This document shows positions 1 through 8,731 of a stretch of 64,000 nucleotides of DNA, in pieces. The position numbers and the translations under genes are program-made. The first letter of the stretch is position 1. Each line of letters begins with the position of its first letter. Where the stretch lies: NCBI RefSeq assembly GCF_000168715.1, contig NZ_AASE01000007.1, positions 40,008-104,007 of the forward strand, given 5' to 3'. Origin of the DNA: Chlorobium ferrooxidans DSM 13031. GTDB lineage: Bacteria > Bacteroidota > Chlorobiia > Chlorobiales > Chlorobiaceae. The notes beneath the pieces were generated by a model. That model saw only the letters and a program-made list of their open reading frames with translations, did not search any database and was not told where the DNA came from.

Positions 1-178
1 CCACTGGGACGGCACTGCGGAGACAGAAGCGAAAATCACGGAGGAGACCAAATCAACCATCCGGGTGCTCCCCGAAGAGGCCGACTACATTGAGCGCTAC
101 AATATGCGGATACCGGGCACCTGTATCTACTCAGGCAAACCCGCTGCACAGAAAGTTGTTTTTGCAAAAGCCTACTGA
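1..178 (+). CDS. proS: Prolyl-tRNA synthetase, C-terminal fragment
   Basis: This is the last 58 codons of a gene that starts before the window, read in the frame ending with TGA at 176-178. The peptide starts [12 protein letters not shown] and ends VVFAKAY, the typical C-terminal zinc-binding-like domain and tail of the ProS type found in archaea and many Bacteroidetes/Chlorobi. The enzyme charges tRNA-Pro with proline in the cytoplasm. The catalytic core lies outside the window, so the call rests on the tail alone. A strong hairpin follows 25 bases after the stop. Confidence 0.8.
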   Translation, partial: HWDGTAETEAKITEETKSTIRVLPEEADYIERYNMRIPGTCIYSGKPAAQKVVFAKAY

Positions 179-202
179 GGAGTCCGGTCAGTTACCGCAC
201 AA

Positions 203-244
203 AAAAATCCCCCGTTCTGTCAGGCAGACCGGGGGATTTTTTTA
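203..244. terminator. Bidirectional terminator between proS and peroxiredoxin
   Basis: A hairpin has arms AATCCCCCG and CGGGGGATT, with an A tract before it and a T tract after it. It can therefore stop transcription from both the proS side and the convergent peroxiredoxin side. Confidence 0.85.
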
Positions 245-287
245 TGCAATCTGATTACGGAATAAATTTATAACGGAGCCCTGAACC

Positions 288-878
288 TTAAGCCTCCTTG
301 AAGAACTCCTTCAACCCGTCATCTGTCGGCTTCATGGTCTTGTCACCCTTGTTCCAGTTTGCCGGGCAAACTTCGCCATGCTCTTCGGTAAACTGCAATG
401 CGTCAACCAGACGAAGCACCTCATCAACATTGCGGCCAAGCGGCAGATCGTTGACAACCTGGTGACGGACAACACCCTCCTTGTCAATCAGGAAGAGGCC
501 TCTAAGAGCAATTCCGGCACCCTCAAGCAGCACATCGTAGTCTGCCGAAATCGTCTTGTTGATATCAGAAAGAAGGGTATAGGTTACACCCTGAATACCG
601 CCCCTGCTTCTCGGGGTCTGCAGCCATGCAAAATGGGAGAACTTTGAGTCAACCGAGCAGCCGATCAGCTCAACATTTCTCTTCTTGAACTCATCGAGCT
701 TCTCCTGGAATGCGTGCAGCTCTGTCGGACAGACAAAGGTGAAATCAAGCGGATAGAAAAAGAGCACAACATACTTTCCGTGGTATAAGGAAAGCTTGCA
801 TGAATCAACAAACTGCGAGCCGTTGACAACTGCTGCAACATCAAAATCCGGCGCCTTGCGGCCGACTAAAACACCCAT
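288..878 (-). CDS. 2-Cys peroxiredoxin (AhpC/Prx1 type)
   Basis: This is a 196-residue thiol peroxidase that reduces H2O2, organic peroxides or peroxynitrite in the cytoplasm using thioredoxin-like donors. The peroxidatic cysteine sits in FTFVCPTE (C50), the resolving cysteine in EVCPANW (C171), and a GGIQ loop lies near residue 93. I start at the ATG at 876-878, which has AAGGAG eight bases upstream; a longer in-frame reading to 917 has no such site and would add 13 non-conserved residues. The gene stands alone, convergent with proS. In an anaerobic phototroph it fits protection against transient oxygen. The donor is not identifiable here. Confidence 0.93.
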   Translation of the reverse strand: MGVLVGRKAPDFDVAAVVNGSQFVDSCKLSLYHGKYVVLFFYPLDFTFVCPTELHAFQEKLDEFKKRNVELIGCSVDSKFSHFAWLQTPRSRGGIQGVTYTLLSDINKTISADYDVLLEGAGIALRGLFLIDKEGVVRHQVVNDLPLGRNVDEVLRLVDALQFTEEHGEVCPANWNKGDKTMKPTDDGLKEFFKEA

Positions 879-1027
879 GGTATTCTCCTTGTCTGATATA
901 AAGTTACGTGAAAACAATTAAAATGGACTAATTTTATCCAATATAAGATTTCCCATCTATTCCTGCAAATAATAAAGAGCTTAACACCCTTAAAAAGTTC
1001 ACAGATAATGTATCCTGCCCTGTTATT

Positions 1028-1238
1028 TCAGCTCCAAACGTTGTTCAGGTTCGCCTTGAGGAGATCGTTCAAGAGGCTCACCTTTCCATGCTCCCACAGC
1101 GGCTCAAAAAGCCCCGGATACCACCCTGCCGCATTCCTCTTGCGTACAAACAACAAAAAATCCAGTACTTCCCGGGCTAATGGTTCATAAAGGGGCTCGG
1201 CTTCGTGTTTCAGTTGTTCTATGGCAGTCGTAATACAT
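1028..1238 (-). pseudogene. Decayed small antitoxin-like gene (DUF2281-like)
   Basis: On the minus strand the frame ending with TGA at 1028-1030 reads ITTAIEQLKHEAEPLYEPL and continues REVLDFLLFVRKR. This resembles the N-terminus of short DUF2281-type antitoxins. The only ATG (1236-1238) is one base out of frame, so there is either a single-base insertion after the start codon or a decayed start. The C-terminal half does not match anything I recognise. No intact toxin partner is seen beside it. The identification is by remembered family resemblance and is tentative. Confidence 0.4.
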
Positions 1239-1535
1239 TAGCAATAAAGCAACTACGATTTTGCTCCAGATGGCGGATCCGAAAAAAGATGGCTATGCCG
1301 TTCAAGCACGTCCTCGATGCAGAGATCAATAAGACTTGTTCCTCTTCTGTTCTTGCAACGAACCAAATTACGATAAGGGTACGGATAATTGGAGATTACC
1401 AGAAAAATGCCCCCCCCCCACAGCACCAATTCATGCCACTATACTTAATCAGCTATAGCAATGGGTAAAGCTTTGAAATGATTGAATTAAGATCGTCAGC
1501 CTTGTTTGATTTCTAAACAATTTCACGAACAGGAG
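1239..1535. other. Non-coding gap with a poly-C run
   Basis: This is the stretch between the antitoxin-like remnant and the stop codon of the NACHT gene. It holds a run of ten C at about 1411-1420 and short broken reading frames on the minus strand. I see no convincing gene, RNA or promoter. It is probably decayed accessory DNA. Confidence 0.4.
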
Positions 1536-4500
1536 CTATTTCTTGTCATCCAAAGTTGCAAGAACTTCTTTTCCTGCATTACCGAGGGCGACAAGCAGTT
1601 CACGATGCCTATAACTTGATTTTCTGTTAACAAGGCTCTCCTTAATGAGGTCCGCTATAGTTCTATCGTCCCATGGTTCGTGCCTATACCATCCCACAAT
1701 AAGCGCACCTATAAAATCTACGTCTTTTTTTGATGCGATTTCTTGAAGAAAAACATCGCATTCACCCCATAAATCAAAACTGAAGGTTTCACGAGGCAAC
1801 AGCTTCTGGACAGAGAACGCCCAGCCAGCGAAACGAGACTGCTGAGGTGCTGCATCACGCCAGATACGATAAAGAAAAAGCAGTAACTCTTGAGAGGGTT
1901 TTGGGCTCCATAATCCGTTTTCCCCAATCCACGCAAGTGCCCAGGTTGCTGGCATTGAAAGATGGGGATCATCACAATAAACCAATGGCAATAATGACTC
2001 ATAAAGTAGCTGATAACGAGAATCTTCCGTTGTGTTTTCAATTCCAAGCAACAGTCTTTGCTGACTATAAAAAGCTAAAAGCATTGATGCCAGAGCTGCA
2101 TGAACTTTTTCAATTCGCCCCCCACTCTTCAGAACTCCCACCAGTGAATCGATCAACGCGTCTGAAGGTTTTTCGGTTTTGTAATCTGGCAAATAGAGAT
2201 AAGAGGCAATAATCGGTTGAGCATAAACATACCGTTCCCAATCCTTATCGGCTCCAAAATATGCGTCGGTCACTAACTGCATGAATAGTTCACCAAACTT
2301 GCCGCGCAATAAACCCGAACTATCCGAACTATCGCCAATACTCTTTTGCTCTCCCAAATGAAGTAATGCAACTCGCAAAGTCGCAGGTGTCACCTGGACT
2401 TCGTCAAGCAGACACTGCATGAGAAGCGCCGCAGGAGGGGAAAGCATAATTGGTGAACTATTCTCTCCAGAATAATCCTCAGTAGCCCGAATTAATCGCG
2501 TAACCGTTGCCTCTGCTCTTCGCCCAGCCATGACTACCGCAAGCGGAATTACTTCACTCCATCGTTCATCATCAAAATGTGGCTCCAGTAAATCCGCCAA
2601 ACTTTGACCTCCATCGCGACCGGGATACTGTTCTTCAACAAAACCACGGGCAGCAAGATACTCCTGAAACGTCAAATGCCGAAATTCGTATACCGGTTGC
2701 AATTCTCCAGCAATGCGCTCATGACCAGTCTGCATCAGAAGGCTGCTGCGATACTCAATACGCCTGACAAATTCCTCCGGACTTATACGAATAAACTGGA
2801 GTTCTGCCTCCAATTCACTCTTGGCCTGTTGAAGCAATTTCAGAAGAGCTTTCTGTCCAATCTGTTGTATACCCTTGGCCATCATGGTGCAAGCAATGTA
2901 AGAGAGCTGCGCTTTTGTTTCTTCGAGATCCATCGGCGCAAAACCTTCAGTATTCCACGTTCGAATAAGCACACGAACGGCCTCATGGTAGAGTTCAACC
3001 CGACGGCTCGGCAAATCGCCAATGCAGCGTCGAACAACAAGAATAGTTGTCAACATCAATGGATTCTCTGCCAGAACTCGAATGCGCACGTTATTCCAGA
3101 TTGTGTCGGCCAACAACCGGGCATCTGACCGGACTTGGTCAGTATCTCCAACGACCTCAACATGCCAGCGCTCACAGAGACGCTCTACATCATCTTTGGA
3201 GAACGGCGCCAGTCTGGCCTGGTCACAGACACTGGCGATCACACCAGCCACGTGCCGAAAACCAGCCTCACGCGAAGTTACCAGCAGGGTAACATGGGGA
3301 AACATGGCAACAAATGTCCGTAGGTGCTGGGCAAAGGTATGCCTCGCACCCTCATCGGAAATCTCATCAAGACCGTCAACCAGCAGTAACGCCTTGCCCG
3401 AACACAGACGCTCATGAAGTCGTTCATGGAAAGCCGCAGCTTCGTCTACGCTTAATCCTGCGTGCTGAGAAAGATCGTCCAGCAGCTCCAGAATCGGGCG
3501 ATGAGCACGATGTTTAAGTTCCCGGCAACGAAGAAATAATGGAATCCAATCACGTTCAGGAAGGTTATCATCAACTTCTGTGCGACGTTCAGGAGCGGCA
3601 TAGGCTATAGCCAGTCGCTTAAGCAATGTGCTTTTTCCTCCACCCGGAGAAGCCAAGATTGCTGCATGTTGATGTGAACAGATAAATTTGCCCACGGACT
3701 CAATCGATTCCGACTTATCATACTTCTTCTTGCCGCTCTTTTCAGCTTTCGTCACGATATTCAGCGGAACAAACAGTCTCTCCAGCCTCATACGCGCGGC
3801 ACTGAGGTCAGTATCAGCAGGCAGACCATCAAGTTGAATATATCCGCATTCTTCACTGATCCACTGACAATACCGTTTGGATACTGCATTACGAAGCTCC
3901 TCCCGGTCAGGCACAGGAGGAGATGGTACAAGGTAGTGCAAACGATGCAACGATCCTTTAGAACTGCGATCTGCCTTGATAATAAGAGAAGCTACGGATT
4001 CCGCTAGAGGTGTTCCGTCTGCGTGAATCAATGTAAAATGCGTCCGCGCTTTTCCCTCTGAGTAGAACACGGCCCACAGGTAACCCATATCGTGACCGAA
4101 GAGTTCAACTCCATCAAGCACAGCCTCATTTAGACCGGCATACTCGGCGCAATGGCCAGCCTTTTCAATAGCCTCCGTTAGATTTACTAACGCTCGACAC
4201 CGCTGCAGTTCCTCAATCACCTTTTTCCCGTCGATCAGAATAACGCGTTTTTGCTGACTGGTTTCAAGCTCCTGCTCCTTTCCGGTTTCCCGAAACCCGC
4301 TTAGTGAAACGAAATAGCCTGCCACTTGTGTTGGATTCTGCTTATCTCTTTCACGTTCAAGCACTCCAAAAAATTTGTTGAGATCTTCCCCACCAATCTT
4401 GTCAGAATGGGCTTTGCACTCGGCGACCATGAAACGTGGCTCCAGACGGTGCGTTCCATGAATATCCACCTCTCGACCGGACTTGTGCACATTCAATCTC

Positions 4501-4610
4501 AAATCGTCATATCCAAGTGCAAAGAAAAGATCGTTGACAAGCCGCGTGAATAAATCACCAGATGCGTTTTTCGTCGAAGCGAGAAGTTTGATTGTTGACG
4601 GTATTTGCAT
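1536..4610 (-). CDS. NACHT NTPase with N-terminal Mrr-like nuclease domain
   Basis: This 1024-residue STAND-type NTPase is a probable anti-phage defence protein. Residues 15-130 form a PD-(D/E)xK nuclease-like domain of the Mrr type, with GREVDIHG (E47, D49) and the ECK triad (E64-K66). After a linker rich in K and S (285-305), the NACHT core shows a Walker A motif, ASPGGGKST (320-328), and the NACHT Walker B, VDGLDE (411-416). The remaining ~500 residues are helical, as expected of a sensor made of HEAT-like repeats. In known bacterial NACHT proteins the C-terminus senses a phage product and the N-terminal effector is then activated; here that would mean DNA cleavage (inference). It stands alone between non-coding stretches next to a decayed antitoxin, so it may be a one-gene system. 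The trigger is unknown. Confidence 0.85.
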   Translation of the reverse strand: MQIPSTIKLLASTKNASGDLFTRLVNDLFFALGYDDLRLNVHKSGREVDIHGTHRLEPRFMVAECKAHSDKIGGEDLNKFFGVLERERDKQNPTQVAGYFVSLSGFRETGKEQELETSQQKRVILIDGKKVIEELQRCRALVNLTEAIEKAGHCAEYAGLNEAVLDGVELFGHDMGYLWAVFYSEGKARTHFTLIHADGTPLAESVASLIIKADRSSKGSLHRLHYLVPSPPVPDREELRNAVSKRYCQWISEECGYIQLDGLPADTDLSAARMRLERLFVPLNIVTKAEKSGKKKYDKSESIESVGKFICSHQHAAILASPGGGKSTLLKRLAIAYAAPERRTEVDDNLPERDWIPLFLRCRELKHRAHRPILELLDDLSQHAGLSVDEAAAFHERLHERLCSGKALLLVDGLDEISDEGARHTFAQHLRTFVAMFPHVTLLVTSREAGFRHVAGVIASVCDQARLAPFSKDDVERLCERWHVEVVGDTDQVRSDARLLADTIWNNVRIRVLAENPLMLTTILVVRRCIGDLPSRRVELYHEAVRVLIRTWNTEGFAPMDLEETKAQLSYIACTMMAKGIQQIGQKALLKLLQQAKSELEAELQFIRISPEEFVRRIEYRSSLLMQTGHERIAGELQPVYEFRHLTFQEYLAARGFVEEQYPGRDGGQSLADLLEPHFDDERWSEVIPLAVVMAGRRAEATVTRLIRATEDYSGENSSPIMLSPPAALLMQCLLDEVQVTPATLRVALLHLGEQKSIGDSSDSSGLLRGKFGELFMQLVTDAYFGADKDWERYVYAQPIIASYLYLPDYKTEKPSDALIDSLVGVLKSGGRIEKVHAALASMLLAFYSQQRLLLGIENTTEDSRYQLLYESLLPLVYCDDPHLSMPATWALAWIGENGLWSPKPSQELLLFLYRIWRDAAPQQSRFAGWAFSVQKLLPRETFSFDLWGECDVFLQEIASKKDVDFIGALIVGWYRHEPWDDRTIADLIKESLVNRKSSYRHRELLVALGNAGKEVLATLDDKK

Positions 4611-4815
4611 AGGGCCAATCTTTAATTACAACGTTCATCATGCTGATTTCGACCTCTCAATTTCAATCAGACAGACCATTCTGTTTTGAAAAAAGACAAG
4701 ATCGTTTTATCGAAAGAACATCCCGAAAACGGCCTCCATTAACCGCTATATCCAGAATAAAATAACGATTAATTACATCGCACCAATAGCCTTATTGCCA
4801 TAATCAGCGAACTAA

Positions 4816-4831
4816 CGATTCGAGCGAATCG
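4816..4831. repeat. Inverted repeat upstream of the NACHT gene
   Basis: CGATTCG and CGAATCG are separated by two bases, forming a 16-base palindrome in the 267-base gap between the NACHT gene and the GyrI-like gene. It could be an operator or a weak terminator. Nothing else is recognisable in this gap. Confidence 0.3.
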
Positions 4832-4877
4832 AGTGCAAAGAATTTTTGATGTAATACGAAGTAAAAAGTGGTCGCCA

Positions 4878-5489
4878 TCACTGCATGGGCTGGCGGATGA
4901 TGGTTTTCCATTTTGAGGGGTCGGCTCTGCGGATGTCGCTCAGGTAAATTTCATGGTGTTTTCCCCTCAGCCGGCAATTACCGGCTTCAATAAAGCGGTG
5001 AACCTTTTCAATGGTCGGGCCCTCTTCGGAGAATGGGCCGATGTGCATGATCTGGGCACTCCTCCCTTCCGAAAAGAGTTCAAAACGCATTTTTGCAAGA
5101 GCTGCAGGGTTTTTCCTTGTCTTCACCTCCTCAAGAGCCCGTTCGACAAGCTCCAAAGTCACAAATGAGGGCTGCATGATCATCGCCGTCCATTTCCATC
5201 TGGATTTGTCACCGGAAGCGAACACCGCCATATCTTCCGCCCACCAGAGCGATTCAAGCGGAAGAACAGCGTAGTCGATGACCATATCTCCCTTTTTGAC
5301 CATGAACTTCAGGGTATAGGCAACAGAAAAGAGGGCTTCAATGGCATCAGAGTATGCCTGCGCAGTATTGGGATCACCTTCGCCATCCACCATAAGAAAG
5401 TTCATTGGAGGAACATCAAGCTCAACCACCTCCTTGGCTGATGGCTGGTAGAGTTGCTTCAACTCCTTTCTGAAATCAATCTTTTCCAT
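4878..5489 (-). CDS. GyrI-like small-molecule-binding domain protein
   Basis: This 203-residue cytoplasmic protein matches the GyrI-like (SOUL/SBP_bac fold) family. It opens with MEKIDFRKELKQLYQP, followed by FLMVDGEGDPN and LPLESLWWAED, all typical of stand-alone GyrI-like proteins. Relatives bind small hydrophobic or toxic compounds and some hydrolyse cyclopropanoid genotoxins; the ligand here is unknown. There is no DNA-binding domain. The start has a strong GGAGGAG site seven bases upstream. It lies 24 bases after the DUF4349 lipoprotein gene on the same strand and is probably cotranscribed with it. Confidence 0.8.
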   Translation of the reverse strand: MEKIDFRKELKQLYQPSAKEVVELDVPPMNFLMVDGEGDPNTAQAYSDAIEALFSVAYTLKFMVKKGDMVIDYAVLPLESLWWAEDMAVFASGDKSRWKWTAMIMQPSFVTLELVERALEEVKTRKNPAALAKMRFELFSEGRSAQIMHIGPFSEEGPTIEKVHRFIEAGNCRLRGKHHEIYLSDIRRADPSKWKTIIRQPMQ

Positions 5490-5513
5490 TTACTCCTCCC
5501 GATAACACAACAC

Positions 5514-6317
5514 TTATGGCTGTTTCTGTTTTTTCGCTGCTTTTTTCGCACCAATTCGCCTGATCATGATGACAACAATCGGAATAATGATGAAAAATGG
5601 CCAGGCATTGACCATAATCACTATAAACTGTACGAGATTATTCCACCCGTTTTTGAAGCCGACTCCGAAATCGGAAAGGAAGGTGGCAGGTGCTGATATA
5701 TTTTCATAAAAGGTAATGGTCAGCGAGCTCAAGGCAACCGCATCCCTGAGATAGAGGAGTCGTCCCTCAACAGATTCAATCTCCGAACGCAACTCTCCGA
5801 TCTGTTTTTCAATCGCAAGAATATCCTCTATTTTACCGGCCTTGCCCAGCAGCTCCCGGTAGCGTTGCTCGGTCTCCTTTTTAACCTTCAGCCTTGCCTC
5901 CACATCGATAAACTCTTTGGTGACATCGGTAATGGAGATATTTTTCTCGTCAAATCCCTCTACCCCCTCGGTGACCTTGCGGACAAAAGAGTCAAACTTT
6001 TCAGCAGGAACCCTGACCTCGACTTTCTGCTCAACTTTATCGCTGTACCTGTTTTCACTCTCCTTTGCCATGAAGCCGTCACTCGCTCTGAGCGCTGCGT
6101 CGATTTTTGTTCTTGTCTCCTGAAGAGAGCCGGTCTGGAAGGTGATTACGCCCTCCTTTATTATTTTTCTGCTCTCGACTGCAAGTTGCCTTTCACTCGA
6201 TACAACCTGAGCTGCCGGTGCCGGACCTGATCCCGGGGCTTCCTGTTTACCGCTCCCGCAACCGGAAACAAGAAGCGCCAGAAGGCTGTAACGCAATAAC
6301 TTTACAATAGTTCTCAT
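5514..6317 (-). CDS. DUF4349 lipoprotein with C-terminal membrane helix
   Basis: This 267-residue protein has a lipoprotein signal peptide: a basic N-terminus, a hydrophobic stretch and the lipobox LVSGC with lipidated C20. The middle (about 55-215) is a DUF4349 domain, including the region IEDILAIEKQIGELRSEIESVEGR, written here only as a coiled-coil helix at roughly 160-185. A C-terminal transmembrane segment (about 230-255) ends in a lysine-rich tail. DUF4349 proteins are membrane-anchored and their role is unknown. The gene is upstream of the GyrI-like gene with 24 bases between them. Confidence 0.8.
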   Translation of the reverse strand: MRTIVKLLRYSLLALLVSGCGSGKQEAPGSGPAPAAQVVSSERQLAVESRKIIKEGVITFQTGSLQETRTKIDAALRASDGFMAKESENRYSDKVEQKVEVRVPAEKFDSFVRKVTEGVEGFDEKNISITDVTKEFIDVEARLKVKKETEQRYRELLGKAGKIEDILAIEKQIGELRSEIESVEGRLLYLRDAVALSSLTITFYENISAPATFLSDFGVGFKNGWNNLVQFIVIMVNAWPFFIIIPIVVIMIRRIGAKKAAKKQKQP

Positions 6318-6504
6318 GATTTTGCTCTTTTAATCAATAAAGAAGGAGCCAATCCGACTTATCTTTAAAGATAAACTAATGGCTGAATGCCCGCAATGGC
6401 AACTCTCCTGGTCACGAAATTCAGGCCGACCAAACTTCACCATTTTCGCTCTTTATGCGTATCTTGGCTTTATAACAGGCACTTGCCTCAACCAGTCACG
6501 AGTA

Positions 6505-7806
6505 ATGCAATCCTACTTCAACTTCAGGGAGCATCGCACCAGTTACCGGCAGGAGACGCTTGCAGGCGTTACGACATTTTTCACTCTCGCCTATATCATC
6601 GTTGTCAACCCGGCGATCCTTGCCGCAGCGGGCATCCCGAAAGGTCCATCCATGACCGCAACCATTCTCACCTCCATCTTCGGTACCCTCCTGATGGCGG
6701 TATACGCCAAGCGCCCGTTTGCGGTTGCTCCCTACATGGGAGAGAATGCCTTTATTGCCTATACGGTTGTCCAGACACTCGGCTACTCATGGCAGACGGC
6801 AATGGCGGCTATCTTTATAGGCGGAGTTCTTTTCACCCTCATTACTATCGGCGGGCTTCGCCAATGGCTGGCTGAAGCTATTCCCGGTTCGCTCAAGCAC
6901 AGTTTTTCAGGGGGAATCGGTCTCTTTCTTGCCTTTCTGGGGCTCAGCGAGATGGGGATTGTAACACTTGGTGTCCCCGGCGCACCGGTACAACTTGGCA
7001 ATATTGCTCAACTCCCGGTACTGTTAAGTCTTGGCGGGCTCTTCCTTACCGCCGTTCTTCTCATCCAGCGGGTAACCGGTGCCATTCTTGCCGGAATAGT
7101 GGCCACAACAGCTCTCTTTCTTCTGACCGGTCTGGTGCCCCTTCCTGCAACGGCCTTCAGTATGCCGCCCTCCATCGAGCCGATCTTTATGCAAATCGAC
7201 CTGCAGGGAGCGATGACCTGGGGATTTGCCTGCGTGATCATCAGTGTGCTGGTGATGGATTTTGTCGATACCATGGGCACCCTCTTCGGCCTCGCATCGA
7301 GAGCCAACCTGCTTGATGAAAAGGATAACCTGCCGGAGATTGAAAAGCCGATGCTGGTCGATGCGCTCTCCACGATTGCCGCGTCACTTTTCGGCACCAC
7401 GACAGCGGGCGTCTATATTGAGTCAGCCGCCGGTATTGAGCAGGGAGGAAAAACCGGATTTACGGCGCTTGTTGTGGCCGCGCTCTTCGCTCTTGCCCTC
7501 TTTTTTTCACCTGTTCTGACCATTGTTCCGCCCTTCGCCTACGGCCCGGCGCTGGTTATTGTCGGTATGTTCATGCTGCAATCGGTAACAAAAATGGATT
7601 TCACCGACTACAGTGAGCTCCTGCCTGCCTTTCTGACCATCGCCCTGATGATCTTCACCTTCAATATCGGCGTCGGGATGACTGCCGGGTTTATTGCCTA
7701 TGTTCTCCTGAAACTCTTTACCGGAAGGGTGCGCGAGGTGCGCGGCGGCATGTGGATACTTGCGCTGCTCTCCTTTACCTTCTATCTTTTCTACCCCTAC
7801 CATTAA
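6505..7806 (+). CDS. NCS2-family purine permease (AzgA/PbuG type)
   Basis: This 433-residue inner-membrane transporter imports hypoxanthine, guanine or adenine with protons. It shows the hallmark TTFFTLAYIIVVNPAIL near the N-terminus, PYMGENAFIAY in TM3, and the FVDTMGTLFG segment of the azg-like family followed by a TTTAGVYIESAAG motif. About 13 membrane helices are visible. I start at ATG 6505 (MQSYFNF), where family similarity begins; a longer reading from 6379 adds an unrelated peptide. There is no strong ribosome site. The nitrilase-family gene starts 14 bases downstream, suggesting cotranscription. Confidence 0.87.
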   Translation: MQSYFNFREHRTSYRQETLAGVTTFFTLAYIIVVNPAILAAAGIPKGPSMTATILTSIFGTLLMAVYAKRPFAVAPYMGENAFIAYTVVQTLGYSWQTAMAAIFIGGVLFTLITIGGLRQWLAEAIPGSLKHSFSGGIGLFLAFLGLSEMGIVTLGVPGAPVQLGNIAQLPVLLSLGGLFLTAVLLIQRVTGAILAGIVATTALFLLTGLVPLPATAFSMPPSIEPIFMQIDLQGAMTWGFACVIISVLVMDFVDTMGTLFGLASRANLLDEKDNLPEIEKPMLVDALSTIAASLFGTTTAGVYIESAAGIEQGGKTGFTALVVAALFALALFFSPVLTIVPPFAYGPALVIVGMFMLQSVTKMDFTDYSELLPAFLTIALMIFTFNIGVGMTAGFIAYVLLKLFTGRVREVRGGMWILALLSFTFYLFYPYH

Positions 7807-7820
7807 ATTTGGAGCTGACG

Positions 7821-8678
7821 ATGCTGACCGCAAAACTGCGAATAGCCCAGAGTGACTGCACCCTTGCCAATTTTGACGAGAATCTTGAGCGCCACTGCAC
7901 CCTGACGGAACAGGCTATCCGGGATGGAGCCGATGCCATCGTCTTTCCGGAACTCTCGCTGACCGGTTATAACGTCCAGGATGCCGCACAGGATATCGCC
8001 ATGCATATCGAGGATGCACGGCTTGCTCCGCTTCGTGAACTGAGCCGGAAGATCACCATCATCTGCGGGAGCATTGAGTTGAGTGAAGAGTACGGAGTCT
8101 ATAACTCAGCGCTTATGTTTGAGGAAGGAGTTGGCCGGAGTATCCACCGCAAAATCTATCTGCCAACCTACGGTATGTTTGAAGAGTTGCGCTACTTTTC
8201 GGCAGGCCAGCAGATCAAGGCGGTCAATTCAAAAAAGCTCGGAAGAATCGGGGTGGCAATATGCGAGGATTTCTGGCATGTATCGGTGCCCTATCTGCTT
8301 GCCCATCAGGGGGCAAAGCTGCTGCTGGTACTCATGTCAAGTCCGCTCCGGCTCTCTCCCGGAAGCGGCAACCCGGCCATTGTAACCCAGTGGCAGACTA
8401 TCGCATCCACCTATGCCTTCCTCTTCAGCAGCTACGTCGCCTGTGTAAACCGTGTGGGCAATGAAGACAGCTTCACCTACTGGGGCAACTCATCACTTAC
8501 CGGGCCGGACGGAAGCGTGATTGGCTCAGCTCCCCTTTTTGAGCCGCATATACTTGATGCTGTGCTGGATTTTGCGGAGATCAAGCGCACCCGTCTGCAC
8601 TCATCCCACTTTCTTGATGAAGATCTCCGCCTGATCGCCGCTGAACTGAACGATATCATTGTTCAGCGACCGCAGTAA
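7821..8678 (+). CDS. Carbon-nitrogen hydrolase (nitrilase superfamily amidase)
   Basis: This 285-residue cytoplasmic amidase or nitrilase-like hydrolase has the Glu-Lys-Cys triad: E44 in VFPELSLTGY, K111 in HRKIYLPTYG and C148 in AICEDFW. The HRKIYLPTYGMFEE and AICEDFWH motifs are those of the amidohydrolase group related to the glutaminase part of NAD synthetase, but no synthetase domain is attached, so the substrate is open. GGAG stands seven bases before the ATG. The gene follows the purine permease closely, hinting at nitrogen scavenging. Confidence 0.85.
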   Translation: MLTAKLRIAQSDCTLANFDENLERHCTLTEQAIRDGADAIVFPELSLTGYNVQDAAQDIAMHIEDARLAPLRELSRKITIICGSIELSEEYGVYNSALMFEEGVGRSIHRKIYLPTYGMFEELRYFSAGQQIKAVNSKKLGRIGVAICEDFWHVSVPYLLAHQGAKLLLVLMSSPLRLSPGSGNPAIVTQWQTIASTYAFLFSSYVACVNRVGNEDSFTYWGNSSLTGPDGSVIGSAPLFEPHILDAVLDFAEIKRTRLHSSHFLDEDLRLIAAELNDIIVQRPQ

Positions 8679-8731
8679 TTTCAAATGGGCACCACTATTA
8701 AGCTATTCTGCGGTGCCCGAAAGAACTGCTA

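Noticed and set aside
1205..1468. An 87-codon plus-strand frame next to the NACHT gene
   Set aside because: It runs over a poly-C tract, lacks a ribosome site and resembles nothing; the minus strand of the adjacent part holds the antitoxin-like remnant instead.
7821..8678. NAD synthetase (glutamine-dependent)
   Set aside because: Only the nitrilase-type amidase half is present; the synthetase domain with SGGxDS motif is absent from the 285-residue product.
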